A DNA stretch of 64,000 bases. It comes from Pseudonocardia sulfidoxydans NBRC 16205 (GTDB lineage: Bacteria > Actinomycetota > Actinomycetes > Mycobacteriales > Pseudonocardiaceae). Below are positions 24,564 through 33,876 of the stretch, one piece after another (position 1 is the first letter of the stretch; each line of letters begins with the position of its first letter). Under the pieces are notes generated by a model that was given only the letters and a program-made list of their open reading frames with translations, was not told the DNA's origin and searched no databases. The DNA lies in the NCBI RefSeq assembly GCF_007989085.1, contig NZ_BJVJ01000003.1:62001-126000 (forward strand), given 5' to 3'. Made by a program: the position numbers and the translations under genes.

Positions 24564-25370
24564 CTACGAGGAGACCCAGCCCGCGTCGACGGGGAAGACC
24601 TGGCCCGTGATCATTCTGGCCTCGTCGGAGGCCAGGTAGACGACCATCGAGGAGATGTCGTCGACGGTCACGTGGCCGCGCTCGCCCTTGAACATGTTGT
24701 TGGCGTTGAAGTCGACGAACGCGACGTCGGAGTCGACGCCCAGCTGCCCGGCGATCCCGGTGATCATGCCGGTGTAGATGGTGCCGGGGGCGATGCCGTT
24801 GACGTTGATGCCCCACTCGGAGAGCTCGTTGGCCCAGCTCTTGGTCGCGAGCACGACGCCACCCTTGGCCGCGGCGTAGTGCGACACCTGCGGCAGGGCC
24901 TTCAGTCCGCCCGCCGACGACGTGTTGATGACCTTGCCCGATCCTTGCGCCTTCATGATCGGCGCGATGAACCGCATCGTGTTGAAGATGCCCTTGAGAC
25001 AGACGTCGATGACGGCGTCGAGGCTCTCGTCGGAGATCTCGTCGACGGCTTCGACGATGCAGACCCCGGCGTTGTTGCAGAGGATGTCGATGGTGCCGAA
25101 GCGGTCGACGGCGGTGGCGACGGCGTCGCGCATCTGGGCGGAGGAGCGGACGTCGGCCTGGATGGCGATGGCCTCGGAGCCGATCCCCTCGACGGCGGCG
25201 ACGGTGGCGTCGAGCTCCTCGCGGGTGGCGAGGGGATAGATGGGTTTGATGTCCTCGCAGATGTCGACGGCGACGATCTTCGCGCCTTCGCGGGCGAGGT
25301 ACTTCGCGTGCGAGGCGCCTTGGCCGTGCCCGGCCCCGGTGATGAACGCGACCTTGTTCTCCAGCTTCAC
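24564..25370 (-). CDS. SDR of the mycofactocin-coupled type
   Basis: The 268-residue SDR has TGAGHGQGASHA in the cofactor loop, VDICEDI after the second strand, a YPLATREEL insertion and the YAAAK active site. The HGQG loop and the insertion are typical of SDRs with non-exchangeable NAD that use mycofactocin as redox partner. No mycofactocin biosynthesis gene is in the window. It is the last gene of the binding protein, flavoprotein and SDR operon. It likely oxidises an alcohol of the imported substrate. Confidence 0.85.
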   Translation of the reverse strand: MKLENKVAFITGAGHGQGASHAKYLAREGAKIVAVDICEDIKPIYPLATREELDATVAAVEGIGSEAIAIQADVRSSAQMRDAVATAVDRFGTIDILCNNAGVCIVEAVDEISDESLDAVIDVCLKGIFNTMRFIAPIMKAQGSGKVINTSSAGGLKALPQVSHYAAAKGGVVLATKSWANELSEWGINVNGIAPGTIYTGMITGIAGQLGVDSDVAFVDFNANNMFKGERGHVTVDDISSMVVYLASDEARMITGQVFPVDAGWVSS

Positions 25371-25382
25371 TGTGTCCCCCTG

Positions 25383-26984
25383 TCAGAGTTGTTCTGCCAC
25401 CAGCAACCCCAGCGTGATGGCGCGGCTGAGTGAGAAGCCACTGTTGTAGGCGGTGCCCGACGACGTGAACGCCGCTGCGGCACCCGCCGCGTGCAGGCCG
25501 GCGACGGGTGTCCCGCCGGCGGTGAGGACCTGGCCGTCGGGGTCGACGGCGATGCCGGTGAGGCCGATCCCGGTGCTGACCATCGTGAGCCGCATGCCGA
25601 AGAAGGGCGGCTGGTCGACGGGCCCGAGGTTGGGGTGCGGTTGCTGAGTCGGGTCGCCCTGGAAGCGCTGCCAGGTGGTGTTGGTGCCGCGGCCGAACTC
25701 GGGGTCGGACCCGTGTGCGACGTGGTCGTTGAAGCGGGCGGCGGTGGCCTCCAGCTCCCCGCCGTCGATCCCGAGTGCGGTGCCCAGCTCCCGCAGCGAG
25801 GAGGCGGACGACACGACCTCCGGTGGGTAGGTTCCGCCCGGTGGGGTGGGGCCCAGGCCGTAGCGCTGGTGGTGGCGGGTGTCCCAGATCATGAAGCAGG
25901 GCAGGTGCTCGCTGCCCGGTTCGAGGGTCTTCTTGACGATCTCCCAGTAGACGGCGTCGTCGCAGAACCGCTTGCCCGTCCTGTCGACGACGAAGGTGTG
26001 CGGCAGGGAGTGCTCGCGGGCGACCTGGAACCCGGGGTAGCCGCCGACGGGGTAGCCGACCTGCACGGGCACCCGGTTGGCGGGGATCTCGACGACGGCG
26101 CCGCCGGCCTGGCGGGCCAGCCGGATGCCGTCGCCGGTGAGGGTGCGGGGTGCGACGCTGCCGCGGTCGGCGGGTTTGAGGCCGAGGAAGTCGTGGGCGA
26201 GGTCGTCGTCCCAGTCGTAGCCGCTGGTGGCGATGACGACGGCGCCGTCGAGGATGCGTCGGGCGCCGTCGGGGGTCTCGGCGACGACGCCGGTGACGCG
26301 CCCGCCGTCGAGGCACAGCTCGATCGCGGTGTGCTCGAGCAGAATCTCGACGCCGCGTTCGAGGGCGGCGACGAGGAACCCGGCGACGACGCCGGTCCCG
26401 AACGTCAACCGGTCCTCGGGTGGCGGTGAGGATGACGAGGACGCGCCGAACGCCGATGCCCGCAGCCCGGCGCCCAGGATCTCGGCGTAGGTGGTGCCGA
26501 CGGGGAAGTGCGGCGACACCCGCAGCCGGTCGCGCCAGGCGCCGAGGCGCCGCGCGTCGTAGGCGGCGGTGAGGTAGCGGCCGGTGGCTCGCGAGCCGGG
26601 CGCGTCCTGGTAGTAGTCCGGGTAGTCGGGGATGATCTCCCAGGTCACGGCCCCGGCGTCCTCGAAGTACCGGGCGGCTCGCGGCGCCTCGGTGAGCCAG
26701 CGCGCCAGGGCGTCGTCGTCGATGAGCTCGGGGTGGGAGGCTCCGACGGCGCGGACGTACTCCTCGGCGGCCCGCAGGTCGTCCTGGATGCCTTGGGCGG
26801 CTTCGAGGTGGTTGGCGGCGACCCAGACCTGCCCGCCGGAGAAGGACGCCGCGCCGCCGGCGAGGTCGCCCTTCTCCAGCACGGTCACGGCGATGCCGCG
26901 GTCGGCGGCGGCGACGGCCGTCGCGAGACCGGCGAGGCCGGCCCCGACGACGACCGCCGTGCGGGTGGCGGGACCGTCGGTCAC
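25383..26984 (-). CDS. FAD-dependent dehydrogenase, 3-ketosteroid dehydrogenase-like
   Basis: The 533-residue flavoprotein has the Rossmann FAD motif VVGAGLAGLATA (about 12-23), GGAASFSGGQVW near 42, and the C-terminal FAD segment AGLHAAGAAAAFTSSGTAYNSG of the fumarate reductase/KstD superfamily. KstD-like members desaturate 3-ketosteroids or cyclic ketones. It resembles the 51741 gene in plan. The GTG overlaps the stop of the binding-protein gene, an unusual coupling of uptake and ring dehydrogenation. Confidence 0.86.
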   Translation of the reverse strand: MTDGPATRTAVVVGAGLAGLATAVAAADRGIAVTVLEKGDLAGGAASFSGGQVWVAANHLEAAQGIQDDLRAAEEYVRAVGASHPELIDDDALARWLTEAPRAARYFEDAGAVTWEIIPDYPDYYQDAPGSRATGRYLTAAYDARRLGAWRDRLRVSPHFPVGTTYAEILGAGLRASAFGASSSSSPPPEDRLTFGTGVVAGFLVAALERGVEILLEHTAIELCLDGGRVTGVVAETPDGARRILDGAVVIATSGYDWDDDLAHDFLGLKPADRGSVAPRTLTGDGIRLARQAGGAVVEIPANRVPVQVGYPVGGYPGFQVAREHSLPHTFVVDRTGKRFCDDAVYWEIVKKTLEPGSEHLPCFMIWDTRHHQRYGLGPTPPGGTYPPEVVSSASSLRELGTALGIDGGELEATAARFNDHVAHGSDPEFGRGTNTTWQRFQGDPTQQPHPNLGPVDQPPFFGMRLTMVSTGIGLTGIAVDPDGQVLTAGGTPVAGLHAAGAAAAFTSSGTAYNSGFSLSRAITLGLLVAEQL

Positions 26985-28174
26985 TGGCAGACCGGTTCGC
27001 CGTCGGACTTGAACACGCCCTGGGTGACCTTGGCCAGCTGGATGCAGGTGCTGGCGGTGCGGTCGGTCGCCGTGATGGTGACGGGCGGCATGATCCCGCC
27101 GATCTCGAGGTCCTTGGTCTCCTGCAGCGCGGCGAGGAACGAGTCGCGGGTGAGGTCCTTGCCGGCCCGCTGGAGCGCGTCGACGATGATCTTGCCGCCG
27201 ACCCAGCTGTTGAGCGCGTACATGCTCTGCGACTTGCCGGGCTCGTACTTGTCCATCGCGGCCCGGAACTCGGCGGTGCCGGGGACGTCGCTGGCGGGCG
27301 GCGCGTAGGGGTTGACGGTGATGACGCCTTCGGCGAGCGGGCCGGTCAGTTTGGCGAGGTCGGGGCTGGTGTTGCCCAGCGAGCTGTACCACTGCGGCTT
27401 GTAGCCGGTCTGGTCGGCTTCCTTGAGCGCCACCGAGATCTGGTTGACGTTGCCGATGAACACCAGGTCGGTCACGCCGGAGGCCTGCAGCTTCTGCAGC
27501 TGGGTGGCGTAGCTGGTGGTGGTGCGTTCGAAGCTGACGTTCTCGGTGAGCGCGGTCTTGCCCTTCTTGAAGCCGTCCGCGACCTCCGACGACGTGCCGT
27601 CGTTCTGGTAGAGGATGCCCCACTTCCCGGCGGCCAGGTTCGGTTGCGTGGCGATCCAGTCCGAGAGCAGCTGGAACTGTGCCGACAGCGGCAGCATCGA
27701 GGCGAAGGACCGGTCGTAGGTCGAGAGCTGGGTGCTCAGCGCCATCGGGAACAGCAGGGGCACACCGGCCTGCTGCAGTGTCGGCATCCCGGCGAGTGTG
27801 GTGGCGGTGCCGTTGTTGCCCCAGACCCCGAGGACGGGCTGCTGGGTGGCGAAGTAGCGGGCCCCGGCGACGGCCTGCTTGGGGTCGTACTGGTCGTCCT
27901 GCACGGCGAGGGCGAGTTTGCGGCCGTTGATGCCGCCGGCGGCGTTGACGGTCTGGACGAGCGCGTCGGCGCCGGCCTGGCCGTCGGTGCCCAGCGCGGC
28001 GAACGGCCCGGTCATGGGGCTGACCATGCCGAGCGTGATCGTGTCGGCCGTGATGCCGGGGGACGCCGCTCCACCTCCGCCCCCGGACTCCGACGACGAC
28101 ACGGTGGCGCCGCCGCAACCTGCGAGAACGGTGGCGGCGATCGCTGCCACGGCAACGCCCACTACTCGACGCAT
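26981..28174 (-). CDS. Branched-chain-type ABC transporter substrate-binding lipoprotein
   Basis: The 397-residue protein starts with a lipoprotein signal ending in the lipobox LAGC (Cys20), then a Ser/Gly linker and a periplasmic-binding-like domain of the LivJ/Leu-Ile-Val family. Such proteins also bind aromatic acids, amides and urea. It is divergent from the permease and ATPase genes at 28410-31859, which it most likely serves. A GGAAGGA site precedes the ATG. Co-transcription with catabolic genes points to uptake of the pathway substrate. Confidence 0.92.
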   Translation of the reverse strand: MRRVVGVAVAAIAATVLAGCGGATVSSSESGGGGGAASPGITADTITLGMVSPMTGPFAALGTDGQAGADALVQTVNAAGGINGRKLALAVQDDQYDPKQAVAGARYFATQQPVLGVWGNNGTATTLAGMPTLQQAGVPLLFPMALSTQLSTYDRSFASMLPLSAQFQLLSDWIATQPNLAAGKWGILYQNDGTSSEVADGFKKGKTALTENVSFERTTTSYATQLQKLQASGVTDLVFIGNVNQISVALKEADQTGYKPQWYSSLGNTSPDLAKLTGPLAEGVITVNPYAPPASDVPGTAEFRAAMDKYEPGKSQSMYALNSWVGGKIIVDALQRAGKDLTRDSFLAALQETKDLEIGGIMPPVTITATDRTASTCIQLAKVTQGVFKSDGEPVCQ

Positions 28175-28221
28175 GGGTCGTCCTTCCCCGGCGGCAGCAC
28201 TGCCGCCTCGGCGGAGAATCT

Positions 28222-28312
28222 ATGTTAATAGTGTGGCGACATTAGGACCCGCCGACCGTCACGCGCAAGATGCCCGGGCGGGGTTCCCTCCGTCCCAATC
28301 CATGTATATCTT
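28222..28312. promoter_or_regulatory. Divergent promoters between binding protein and permease operons
   Basis: In the 235-bp gap, TAACAT on the complement (28227-28222) is a TAnnnT -10 element for the binding-protein operon with a leader of about 45 bases. On the + strand, TATATC/TATCTT (28305-28312) followed by TTATCAG is a -10 candidate for the permease operon and resembles the other TTATCAG/AGTCAG motifs. No convincing -35 boxes are seen. Confidence 0.38.
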
Positions 28313-28368
28313 TATCAGTTGAATCGGTCGGCGCCCACCGTGGGAGCCGCCGGAACGGGAGGTCGACG

Positions 28369-28413
28369 ATGACCGCGCGCGTTCCGCCCGACCAGGTCGG
28401 ACGATCCACGTGA
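28369..28413 (+). CDS. Tiny leader ORF coupled to livH (14 codons)
   Basis: ATG at 28369, preceded by GGGAGG, opens MTARVPPDQVGRST and stops with a TGA overlapping the livH GTG (GTGA). The only good ribosome site upstream of livH belongs to this ORF, so livH is probably translated by termination-reinitiation. No amino-acid run suggesting attenuation is seen. Confidence 0.45.
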   Translation: MTARVPPDQVGRST

Positions 28414-29285
28414 GCGCCTTCCTGCAGGCGATCGTCAACGGGCTCATGACCGGGGGCGTCTACGCCCTGCTCGCGCTGTCCATCGCCCTGATCTTCAAGA
28501 CGATGGACGCGGTGAACTTCGCGACCGCCTCCATGGGCGCCTTCTGTGCGTTCCTGTTCTTCCAGGTGGGGACGATCCTCAACCTCGGCTGGGCCGCCGG
28601 GCTCGCGGTCGCGGTCGTCGGTGCGGTCCTGCTGGGCTGGGCCGTCGAACGGGGGATCGTCCGGCCGCTCGGCTCGGGTGACCTGTTCCGGCTCGTGCTC
28701 GCCACGATGGGGCTCGACATCGTCCTCAACAACGCGACGCAGATCTTCTTCGGCTCCGGCGTCCAGAACATCAACGCGCCCCTGCCCTCCGGCGGGGTCG
28801 CGGTCGCGGGCCTCAACATCGACCTGACCCGGCTGGTCATCCTCGGGGTCGCCGTCGCCGGCGCGATCGTGCTGGGCGTCGTGCTGCGCTACACCAACCT
28901 CGGTGTCGGGATGCGCGCCTACGCCCAGGACCCGCAGGCCGCGACGCTCATGGGGGTCCCCGCCCGGACCGTCTCGCGCTGGACGTGGATCATCTCCAGC
29001 CTGCTCGGGCTGATCGCGGCGATCATGGTGGCGTCGGTGTCGGTGCTGTCGGTCGGCTTCCTGCAGGGCACGTTCATCTCCGCGTTCACCGCGGCCGTCC
29101 TCGGCGGGCTCTCCAGCCTGCCCGGCGCCGTCGCGGGCGGGTTCATCCTCGGAGTCCTCGAGGCGCTCTCGATCGCCTACGCCCCGCGCGCGGTGACCAT
29201 CGCGCTGCCCGTCCTGATCATCCTGGTGGTGCTGCTGATCCGGCCCGCCGGTCTGTTCGGCCGACTCTCGGCGTCGCGGGCATGA
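28410..29285 (+). CDS. livH: Branched-chain-type ABC transporter permease LivH
   Basis: The 291-residue membrane protein has eight or so helices, a typical LivH start (FLQAIVNGLMTGGVYALLAL), the cytoplasmic loop GMRAYAQDPQAATLMGV that contacts the ATPase, and a C-terminal RPAGLFG. It forms the pore with the LivM domain of the next gene, whose ATG overlaps its stop. The GTG start is coupled to a 14-codon leader. Confidence 0.93.
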   Translation: MSAFLQAIVNGLMTGGVYALLALSIALIFKTMDAVNFATASMGAFCAFLFFQVGTILNLGWAAGLAVAVVGAVLLGWAVERGIVRPLGSGDLFRLVLATMGLDIVLNNATQIFFGSGVQNINAPLPSGGVAVAGLNIDLTRLVILGVAVAGAIVLGVVLRYTNLGVGMRAYAQDPQAATLMGVPARTVSRWTWIISSLLGLIAAIMVASVSVLSVGFLQGTFISAFTAAVLGGLSSLPGAVAGGFILGVLEALSIAYAPRAVTIALPVLIILVVLLIRPAGLFGRLSASRA

Positions 29286-31138
29286 GCGCGCCGGCGGACG
29301 GACGCGCCCGGCCGGTGTGGGCGCGCATCCCCGGTCGCGACGTCCTGCTCGCCCTGCTCGCGATCATCGTCGTCTTCGGCATCTCGGGCGTCCTGACCGG
29401 CTACCAGGCCTACGTCGTCACCGTCGTCGTCATCTTCACGATCATCGGCGCCAGCCACACCGTGCTGTTCGGCGCGGCCGGCCAGCCCTCGGTGGGGCAC
29501 GCGGCGCTGCTGGGCGCCGGGGTCTACGCGACGATCGCCGTCTCCCGCATCACGTCGTTCGGGATGGAGGGCGAGCTCGTCGCGGGCATCGTCGTCGGCG
29601 CCCTGATCGGTGTCGTGATCGGGCTGCCGTCGCTGCGGATCGGCAGCCTCTACCTGGCGATCGCGACGCTCGCGCTGTGCATCGTCGCCCAGCAGATCTA
29701 CTTCGAGTGGACCGGCCTCACCGGTGGTGGCGGAGGCACACAGGTGCCGCCGCCGACGCTGTTCGGCACCGCCTACACCCCGCTGGGGCTGCTCTACATC
29801 GCGCTCGTCGTGATGGGTGTGGCGATGCTGTTCGCCCGCAACCTGTTGCGCGGCAGGCAGGGCCGGGCCTGGAACGCGGTGCGGACGAGCCCGCTCGCGG
29901 CGTCGAGCCTGGGCATGTCGCTGGGCTGGCAGAAGGTCGGCGCGTTCGGCGTCTCGGGGGCGATGGTCGGCTGCGCGGGCGTGCTCTACGCCCACACCGT
30001 CAACTACGTCTCGCCGCAGGACTTCTCGCTGGAGCTCTCGATCGTCACCCTCGTCATCGCGATCATCGGTGGCCAGCGCTACCTGTGGGGCGCCGCGCTC
30101 GGCGCGATCTTCGTCGAGGGCCTGCCGGAGATGCTGCGCACCACCGGGGAGTTCCGCTACGTCATCTACGGCGTCGTGTTCGTCGTCATCATGATCTTCT
30201 TCCCGGGCGGTTTCGCGGGCGGGATCGTCGCGCTGTGGCGACGGTTCGGCCCCGGCCGCAAGCGGCTCGCACCCGCGGAGATCGAGCTGGCGCCGACGGC
30301 GACGATCGTCGAGGCGGAACTGGCCCAGAGCACGGCCCGTGGAAGCCGGCCGGAGGCACCCACCGTGTCGGGGGACGGCGGGATCGGGCTCTCCATCCGC
30401 GACGTCCGCGTCGCGTTCGGCGGCGTCACCGCCGTCGACGGGGTGTCCGCGGAGATCGTCCCCGGCTCGGTGGTCGGGCTCGTCGGCCCCAACGGGGCGG
30501 GCAAGACCACCCTGCTCAACGCCGTCTCCGGTTTCGTCGGCCTCGCGGGCGGGGAGATCGCCGTCGGCGACACCGTGCTGCGCCCGCGCCGGCCCGCGCA
30601 GCGCCGCGCCCTCGGGGTCGGCCGGACGTTCCAGAACCTCAGCCTGCACGAGGGCCTGACGGTCATGGACCACCTGATGATCGGCCAGCACGCCGTCGCG
30701 GGCTACGGGTCGGTCAGCCAGGTGCTCCGGCTGCCGCCCTTCGTGCGCGGGGAACGTCGCATGCGGGCGGACGCGATCGAGACCGCCGAGATGCTGGGGC
30801 TCGCCGACCTGCTCGACGAACGCGTCGAGAACCTGGCCTACGGCGTGCAGAAGCGGGTCGACGTCGCCCGCGCCGTGGTCGCCCGGCCCCGGCTGCTGCT
30901 GCTCGACGAGCCCGCCGCGGGCCTCACCCCCGACGAGGGGGACGACCTCGTCGGCCGGGTGCTGGTGCACAGCCGCCACGTCGGGGCGACCGTCGTGCTC
31001 GTCGAGCACAACATCGAGCTGGTCATGCGGGTCACCGACCGGGTCGTGGCACTCAACTTCGGCCGGGTCATCGCCGACGACGTCCCCGACGTCGTGCGGC
31101 GCCAGGACGACTTCGTGGAGGCCTACCTTGGCGGCTGA
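29282..31138 (+). CDS. livM: Fused LivM permease and LivG ATPase
   Basis: This 618-residue protein joins a LivM permease (about 1-330, ending FPGGFAGG) to a LivG ATPase (about 365-618) through a charged linker. The ATPase has Walker A GPNGAGKTT, Walker B LLLLDEPAAGL and a His switch in VLVEHNIE, but its signature reads AYGVQKRVD instead of LSGGQ, common in LivG. The fusion fixes stoichiometry within one polypeptide. It overlaps livH by ATGA and livF by 11 bases. Confidence 0.93.
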   Translation: MSAPADGRARPVWARIPGRDVLLALLAIIVVFGISGVLTGYQAYVVTVVVIFTIIGASHTVLFGAAGQPSVGHAALLGAGVYATIAVSRITSFGMEGELVAGIVVGALIGVVIGLPSLRIGSLYLAIATLALCIVAQQIYFEWTGLTGGGGGTQVPPPTLFGTAYTPLGLLYIALVVMGVAMLFARNLLRGRQGRAWNAVRTSPLAASSLGMSLGWQKVGAFGVSGAMVGCAGVLYAHTVNYVSPQDFSLELSIVTLVIAIIGGQRYLWGAALGAIFVEGLPEMLRTTGEFRYVIYGVVFVVIMIFFPGGFAGGIVALWRRFGPGRKRLAPAEIELAPTATIVEAELAQSTARGSRPEAPTVSGDGGIGLSIRDVRVAFGGVTAVDGVSAEIVPGSVVGLVGPNGAGKTTLLNAVSGFVGLAGGEIAVGDTVLRPRRPAQRRALGVGRTFQNLSLHEGLTVMDHLMIGQHAVAGYGSVSQVLRLPPFVRGERRMRADAIETAEMLGLADLLDERVENLAYGVQKRVDVARAVVARPRLLLLDEPAAGLTPDEGDDLVGRVLVHSRHVGATVVLVEHNIELVMRVTDRVVALNFGRVIADDVPDVVRRQDDFVEAYLGG

Positions 31139-31859
31139 GACAGCGGGCGGTGCCGGGCTGGTCCTTCGCGGTGTCACCGGCGGCTACGGGCGTTCCACGG
31201 TCCTGCACGGCGTCGACATCGAGGTCCGGCCCGGTCAGAAGGTCGCGATCCTCGGCCCCAACGGCGCCGGCAAGACGACGATGCTGCGCGCCGTGTCCGG
31301 GCTCGTCGACGTGCGGTCGGGGGAGATCCTGCTCGGCGGCGAGCCGCTGACCGGGCTGCGCCCCGACCAGGTCGTGGCCCGCGGCGTCGCCCACGTGCCG
31401 CAGGGGCGGCGGGTGTTCCCCGACTTCACCGTCGTGGAGAACCTGCGGGCCGCCGCGTACACCCGGGGCGGGCGCGACGTCGACGACGACATCGCCAGGG
31501 TCCTCGACGCCTTCCCCCGGCTCGGGGAGCGCAGCGGCATCCGTGCGGGCTTCCTGTCCGGTGGTGAGCAGCAGATGCTCGCGATCGGCCGGGCCGTCGT
31601 GCAGCGGCCCCGGATCGTGCTGATCGACGAGATGTCCCTGGGCCTCGCGCCCATCCTGATCAAGGAGCTGTACGGGCGCTTCGAGTCCCTGTTCGCCGAC
31701 ACCCCCGCGGTGATCGTGGAGCAGAACCCGTCGGTCGCCCTCGAGCACTGCTCCTACGTCTACGTCCTGAGCAACGGTGAGGTGAAGGCGTCGGGGCCGG
31801 CGGCGGAGTTCACCTCGCACGAGCGGCTGATGCAGGCCTACGCCGGTGCCGTCGACTGA
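31128..31859 (+). CDS. livF: Branched-chain-type ABC transporter ATPase LivF
   Basis: The 243-residue ATPase carries Walker A GPNGAGKTT (about 43-51), the LivF-type VPQGRRVFP, signature FLSGGEQQML, Walker B IVLIDEMSLGL and VIVEQN. TTG at 31128 is chosen as start because it precedes the conserved strand and overlaps the livMG end by 11 bases. It completes the importer with the fused LivM-LivG protein. Confidence 0.92.
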   Translation: MAAETAGGAGLVLRGVTGGYGRSTVLHGVDIEVRPGQKVAILGPNGAGKTTMLRAVSGLVDVRSGEILLGGEPLTGLRPDQVVARGVAHVPQGRRVFPDFTVVENLRAAAYTRGGRDVDDDIARVLDAFPRLGERSGIRAGFLSGGEQQMLAIGRAVVQRPRIVLIDEMSLGLAPILIKELYGRFESLFADTPAVIVEQNPSVALEHCSYVYVLSNGEVKASGPAAEFTSHERLMQAYAGAVD

Positions 31860-31886
31860 CGTGCGCGAACGAGAGAGGAGCCCGGG

Positions 31887-33065
31887 GTGGACGAGCCCTA
31901 TGTGATTGATGCGGTGCGGTCGCCGATGGGCAAGGGCAAGCCGGGGGGCGCCCTGTCCGGGCTGCATGCCGTCGACCTGCTGGCACAGACCATCGCGGGC
32001 CTGGTGGCACGCACCGGCATCGACCCCGGTCGCGTCGACGACGTCGTCACCGGGTGCGTGAGCCAGGCCGGTGAGCAGTCGGGCAACGTCGGCCGGATGG
32101 CGTGGCTGGCCGCGGGGTTCCCCGAGCACGTGCCCGCCGTGACGGTGGAACGCAAGTGCGGGTCGAGCCAGCAGGCCGTGCACTTCGCCGCGCAGGGCAT
32201 CATGGCCGGCGCCTACGACCTGGTGGTCGTGGCGGGTGTCGAGTCGATGAGCCGCGTCCCGATGGGCGCGGCGAAGCTCGGGGCCGACTCGGCCGGGCCG
32301 TCGGTGACGGCGCGGTACGCACCGGGCCTGGTGTCGCAGGGCGTGTCGGCCGAGCTGGTCGCGGCCCGCTGGAAGCTGTCGCGTGAGCAGCTCGACGACT
32401 ACGCCGCCCGCTCGCACGCCCGCGCCGCCACCGCCGCCGACTCGGGGGGTTTCGACGGCGAGATCGTGCCGATCACGGTGGGGGACACCGTCGTCTCCGC
32501 GGACGAGTCGATCCGCCGCGGGACCACCCCGGAGAAGCTCGCCGGCCTGAAGCCCGCCTTCACCGACGAGGCCATGGCGGCCCGGTTCCCCGAGATCACG
32601 TGGTCGATCACCGCGGGCAACTCCTCCCAGATCACCGACGGTGCGTCGGCGCTGCTGCTGGCGAGCGACCGGGCCGCCCGCGAGCTGGGGCTCACCCCGC
32701 GCGCGCGGTTCCGCGGGTTCTCGGTCTGCGGCGACGACCCCGTCGAGATGCTGACCGCACCCATCCCGGCGACGCGGAGACTGCTCGACCGGGCGGGCGT
32801 CGGGATCGGCGACGTCGCCCTCTATGAGGTCAACGAGGCGTTCGCGTCGGTACCGCTGGCCTGGCAGGCGGCGTTCGACGCCGACCCGGACCGGCTCAAC
32901 GCGCGCGGCGGCGCGATCGCGCTCGGCCACCCGCTCGGGGCCTCGGGCGCCCGGCTGGCGACGACGCTGCTCGGTGCACTGGAGGCACGCGGCGGCGGGC
33001 TCGGCCTGCAGACGATGTGCGAGGCGGGCGGCATGGCCAACGCCATGCTGCTCGAGACGGTCTGA
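31887..33065 (+). CDS. Thiolase (acetyl-CoA acyltransferase, FadA type)
   Basis: The 392-residue classical thiolase has the nucleophile Cys91 in ERKCGSSQQA, NEAFA, GHPLGASGAR and the second catalytic Cys378 in MCEAGG. It should cleave a 3-ketoacyl-CoA to acetyl-CoA or propionyl-CoA plus a shortened acyl-CoA. It is 27 bases after livF, preceded by GAGAGGAG, and leads into an SDR and a hydratase, forming a beta-oxidation set co-transcribed with the importer. Confidence 0.94.
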   Translation: MDEPYVIDAVRSPMGKGKPGGALSGLHAVDLLAQTIAGLVARTGIDPGRVDDVVTGCVSQAGEQSGNVGRMAWLAAGFPEHVPAVTVERKCGSSQQAVHFAAQGIMAGAYDLVVVAGVESMSRVPMGAAKLGADSAGPSVTARYAPGLVSQGVSAELVAARWKLSREQLDDYAARSHARAATAADSGGFDGEIVPITVGDTVVSADESIRRGTTPEKLAGLKPAFTDEAMAARFPEITWSITAGNSSQITDGASALLLASDRAARELGLTPRARFRGFSVCGDDPVEMLTAPIPATRRLLDRAGVGIGDVALYEVNEAFASVPLAWQAAFDADPDRLNARGGAIALGHPLGASGARLATTLLGALEARGGGLGLQTMCEAGGMANAMLLETV

Positions 33066-33111
33066 CCCGGTCGAACCACAGCACGGCCAGGAACCATCCG
33101 GAAGGAATCAC

Positions 33112-33876
33112 GTGGACATCGCAGGCATCTCGGCCGTCGTGACCGGCGGCGCCTCCGGGCTCGGGCTGGCCACCGCGCGACGGCTGGTGAAGGCGGGGGC
33201 GAGCGTCGTGCTGCTCGACCTGGAGTCCTCGCCCGGCGCCGAGGCCGCCGCCGAGCTGGGGGACCGCGCCCGGTTCGTCGTCGGTGACGTCCGGACCGAG
33301 GAGGGCGTGACCCCGGCCCTCGACGCGGCCGCCGAACTCGGTCCGCTGCGCGCGGTCGTGCACTGCGCCGGACGCGGGCACGCCATGCGCATCCTGCAGC
33401 GCGACGGCAGCCCCGGCTCGCTCGAGGACTACTCCGCGATCATCGAGCTCAACCTGATCGGCTCGTTCAACGTGCTGCGCCTCGCCGCGGCGCGGATGGC
33501 GCAGCTCGACCCGGTCGACGGGGAGCGCGGCGCGATCGTGCTGACGGCGTCGGTGGCGGCGTGGGAGGGCCAGATCGGCCAGATCCCGTACGCGTCGTCG
33601 AAGGCTGGCGTCGTCGGCATGACGATCGTCGCCGCGCGCGACCTCGCGACCAAACAGATCCGGGTGGCGACGATCGCGCCCGGCATCTTCGACACTCCGC
33701 TGCTGGGCAGGCTGCCCCAGGAGGTGCGCGACTCGCTGGGCAAGATGGTCCCGCACCCCAGCAGGCTGGGCGCTCCCGACGAGTTCGGCGCCCTCGCCGT
33801 CCACGTCCTGGAGAACCCCATGATCAACGGCGAGACCATCCGTCTCGACGGCGGTATCCGGATGGCCCCGAGATGA
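33112..33876 (+). CDS. SDR, 3-hydroxyacyl-CoA dehydrogenase type II-like
   Basis: The 254-residue SDR has TGGASGLGLATA, LLDLE after strand two (NAD preference), CAGRGHA, a Ser near 148 and YASSK near 161. The layout (ERGAIVLTASVAAWEGQIGQ) resembles 17-beta-HSD type 10/3-hydroxyacyl-CoA dehydrogenases. Placed between thiolase and hydratase it fits the hydroxyacyl-CoA oxidation step. GGAAGGA precedes the GTG, and the stop overlaps the next ATG (ATGA). Confidence 0.9.
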   Translation: MDIAGISAVVTGGASGLGLATARRLVKAGASVVLLDLESSPGAEAAAELGDRARFVVGDVRTEEGVTPALDAAAELGPLRAVVHCAGRGHAMRILQRDGSPGSLEDYSAIIELNLIGSFNVLRLAAARMAQLDPVDGERGAIVLTASVAAWEGQIGQIPYASSKAGVVGMTIVAARDLATKQIRVATIAPGIFDTPLLGRLPQEVRDSLGKMVPHPSRLGAPDEFGALAVHVLENPMINGETIRLDGGIRMAPR

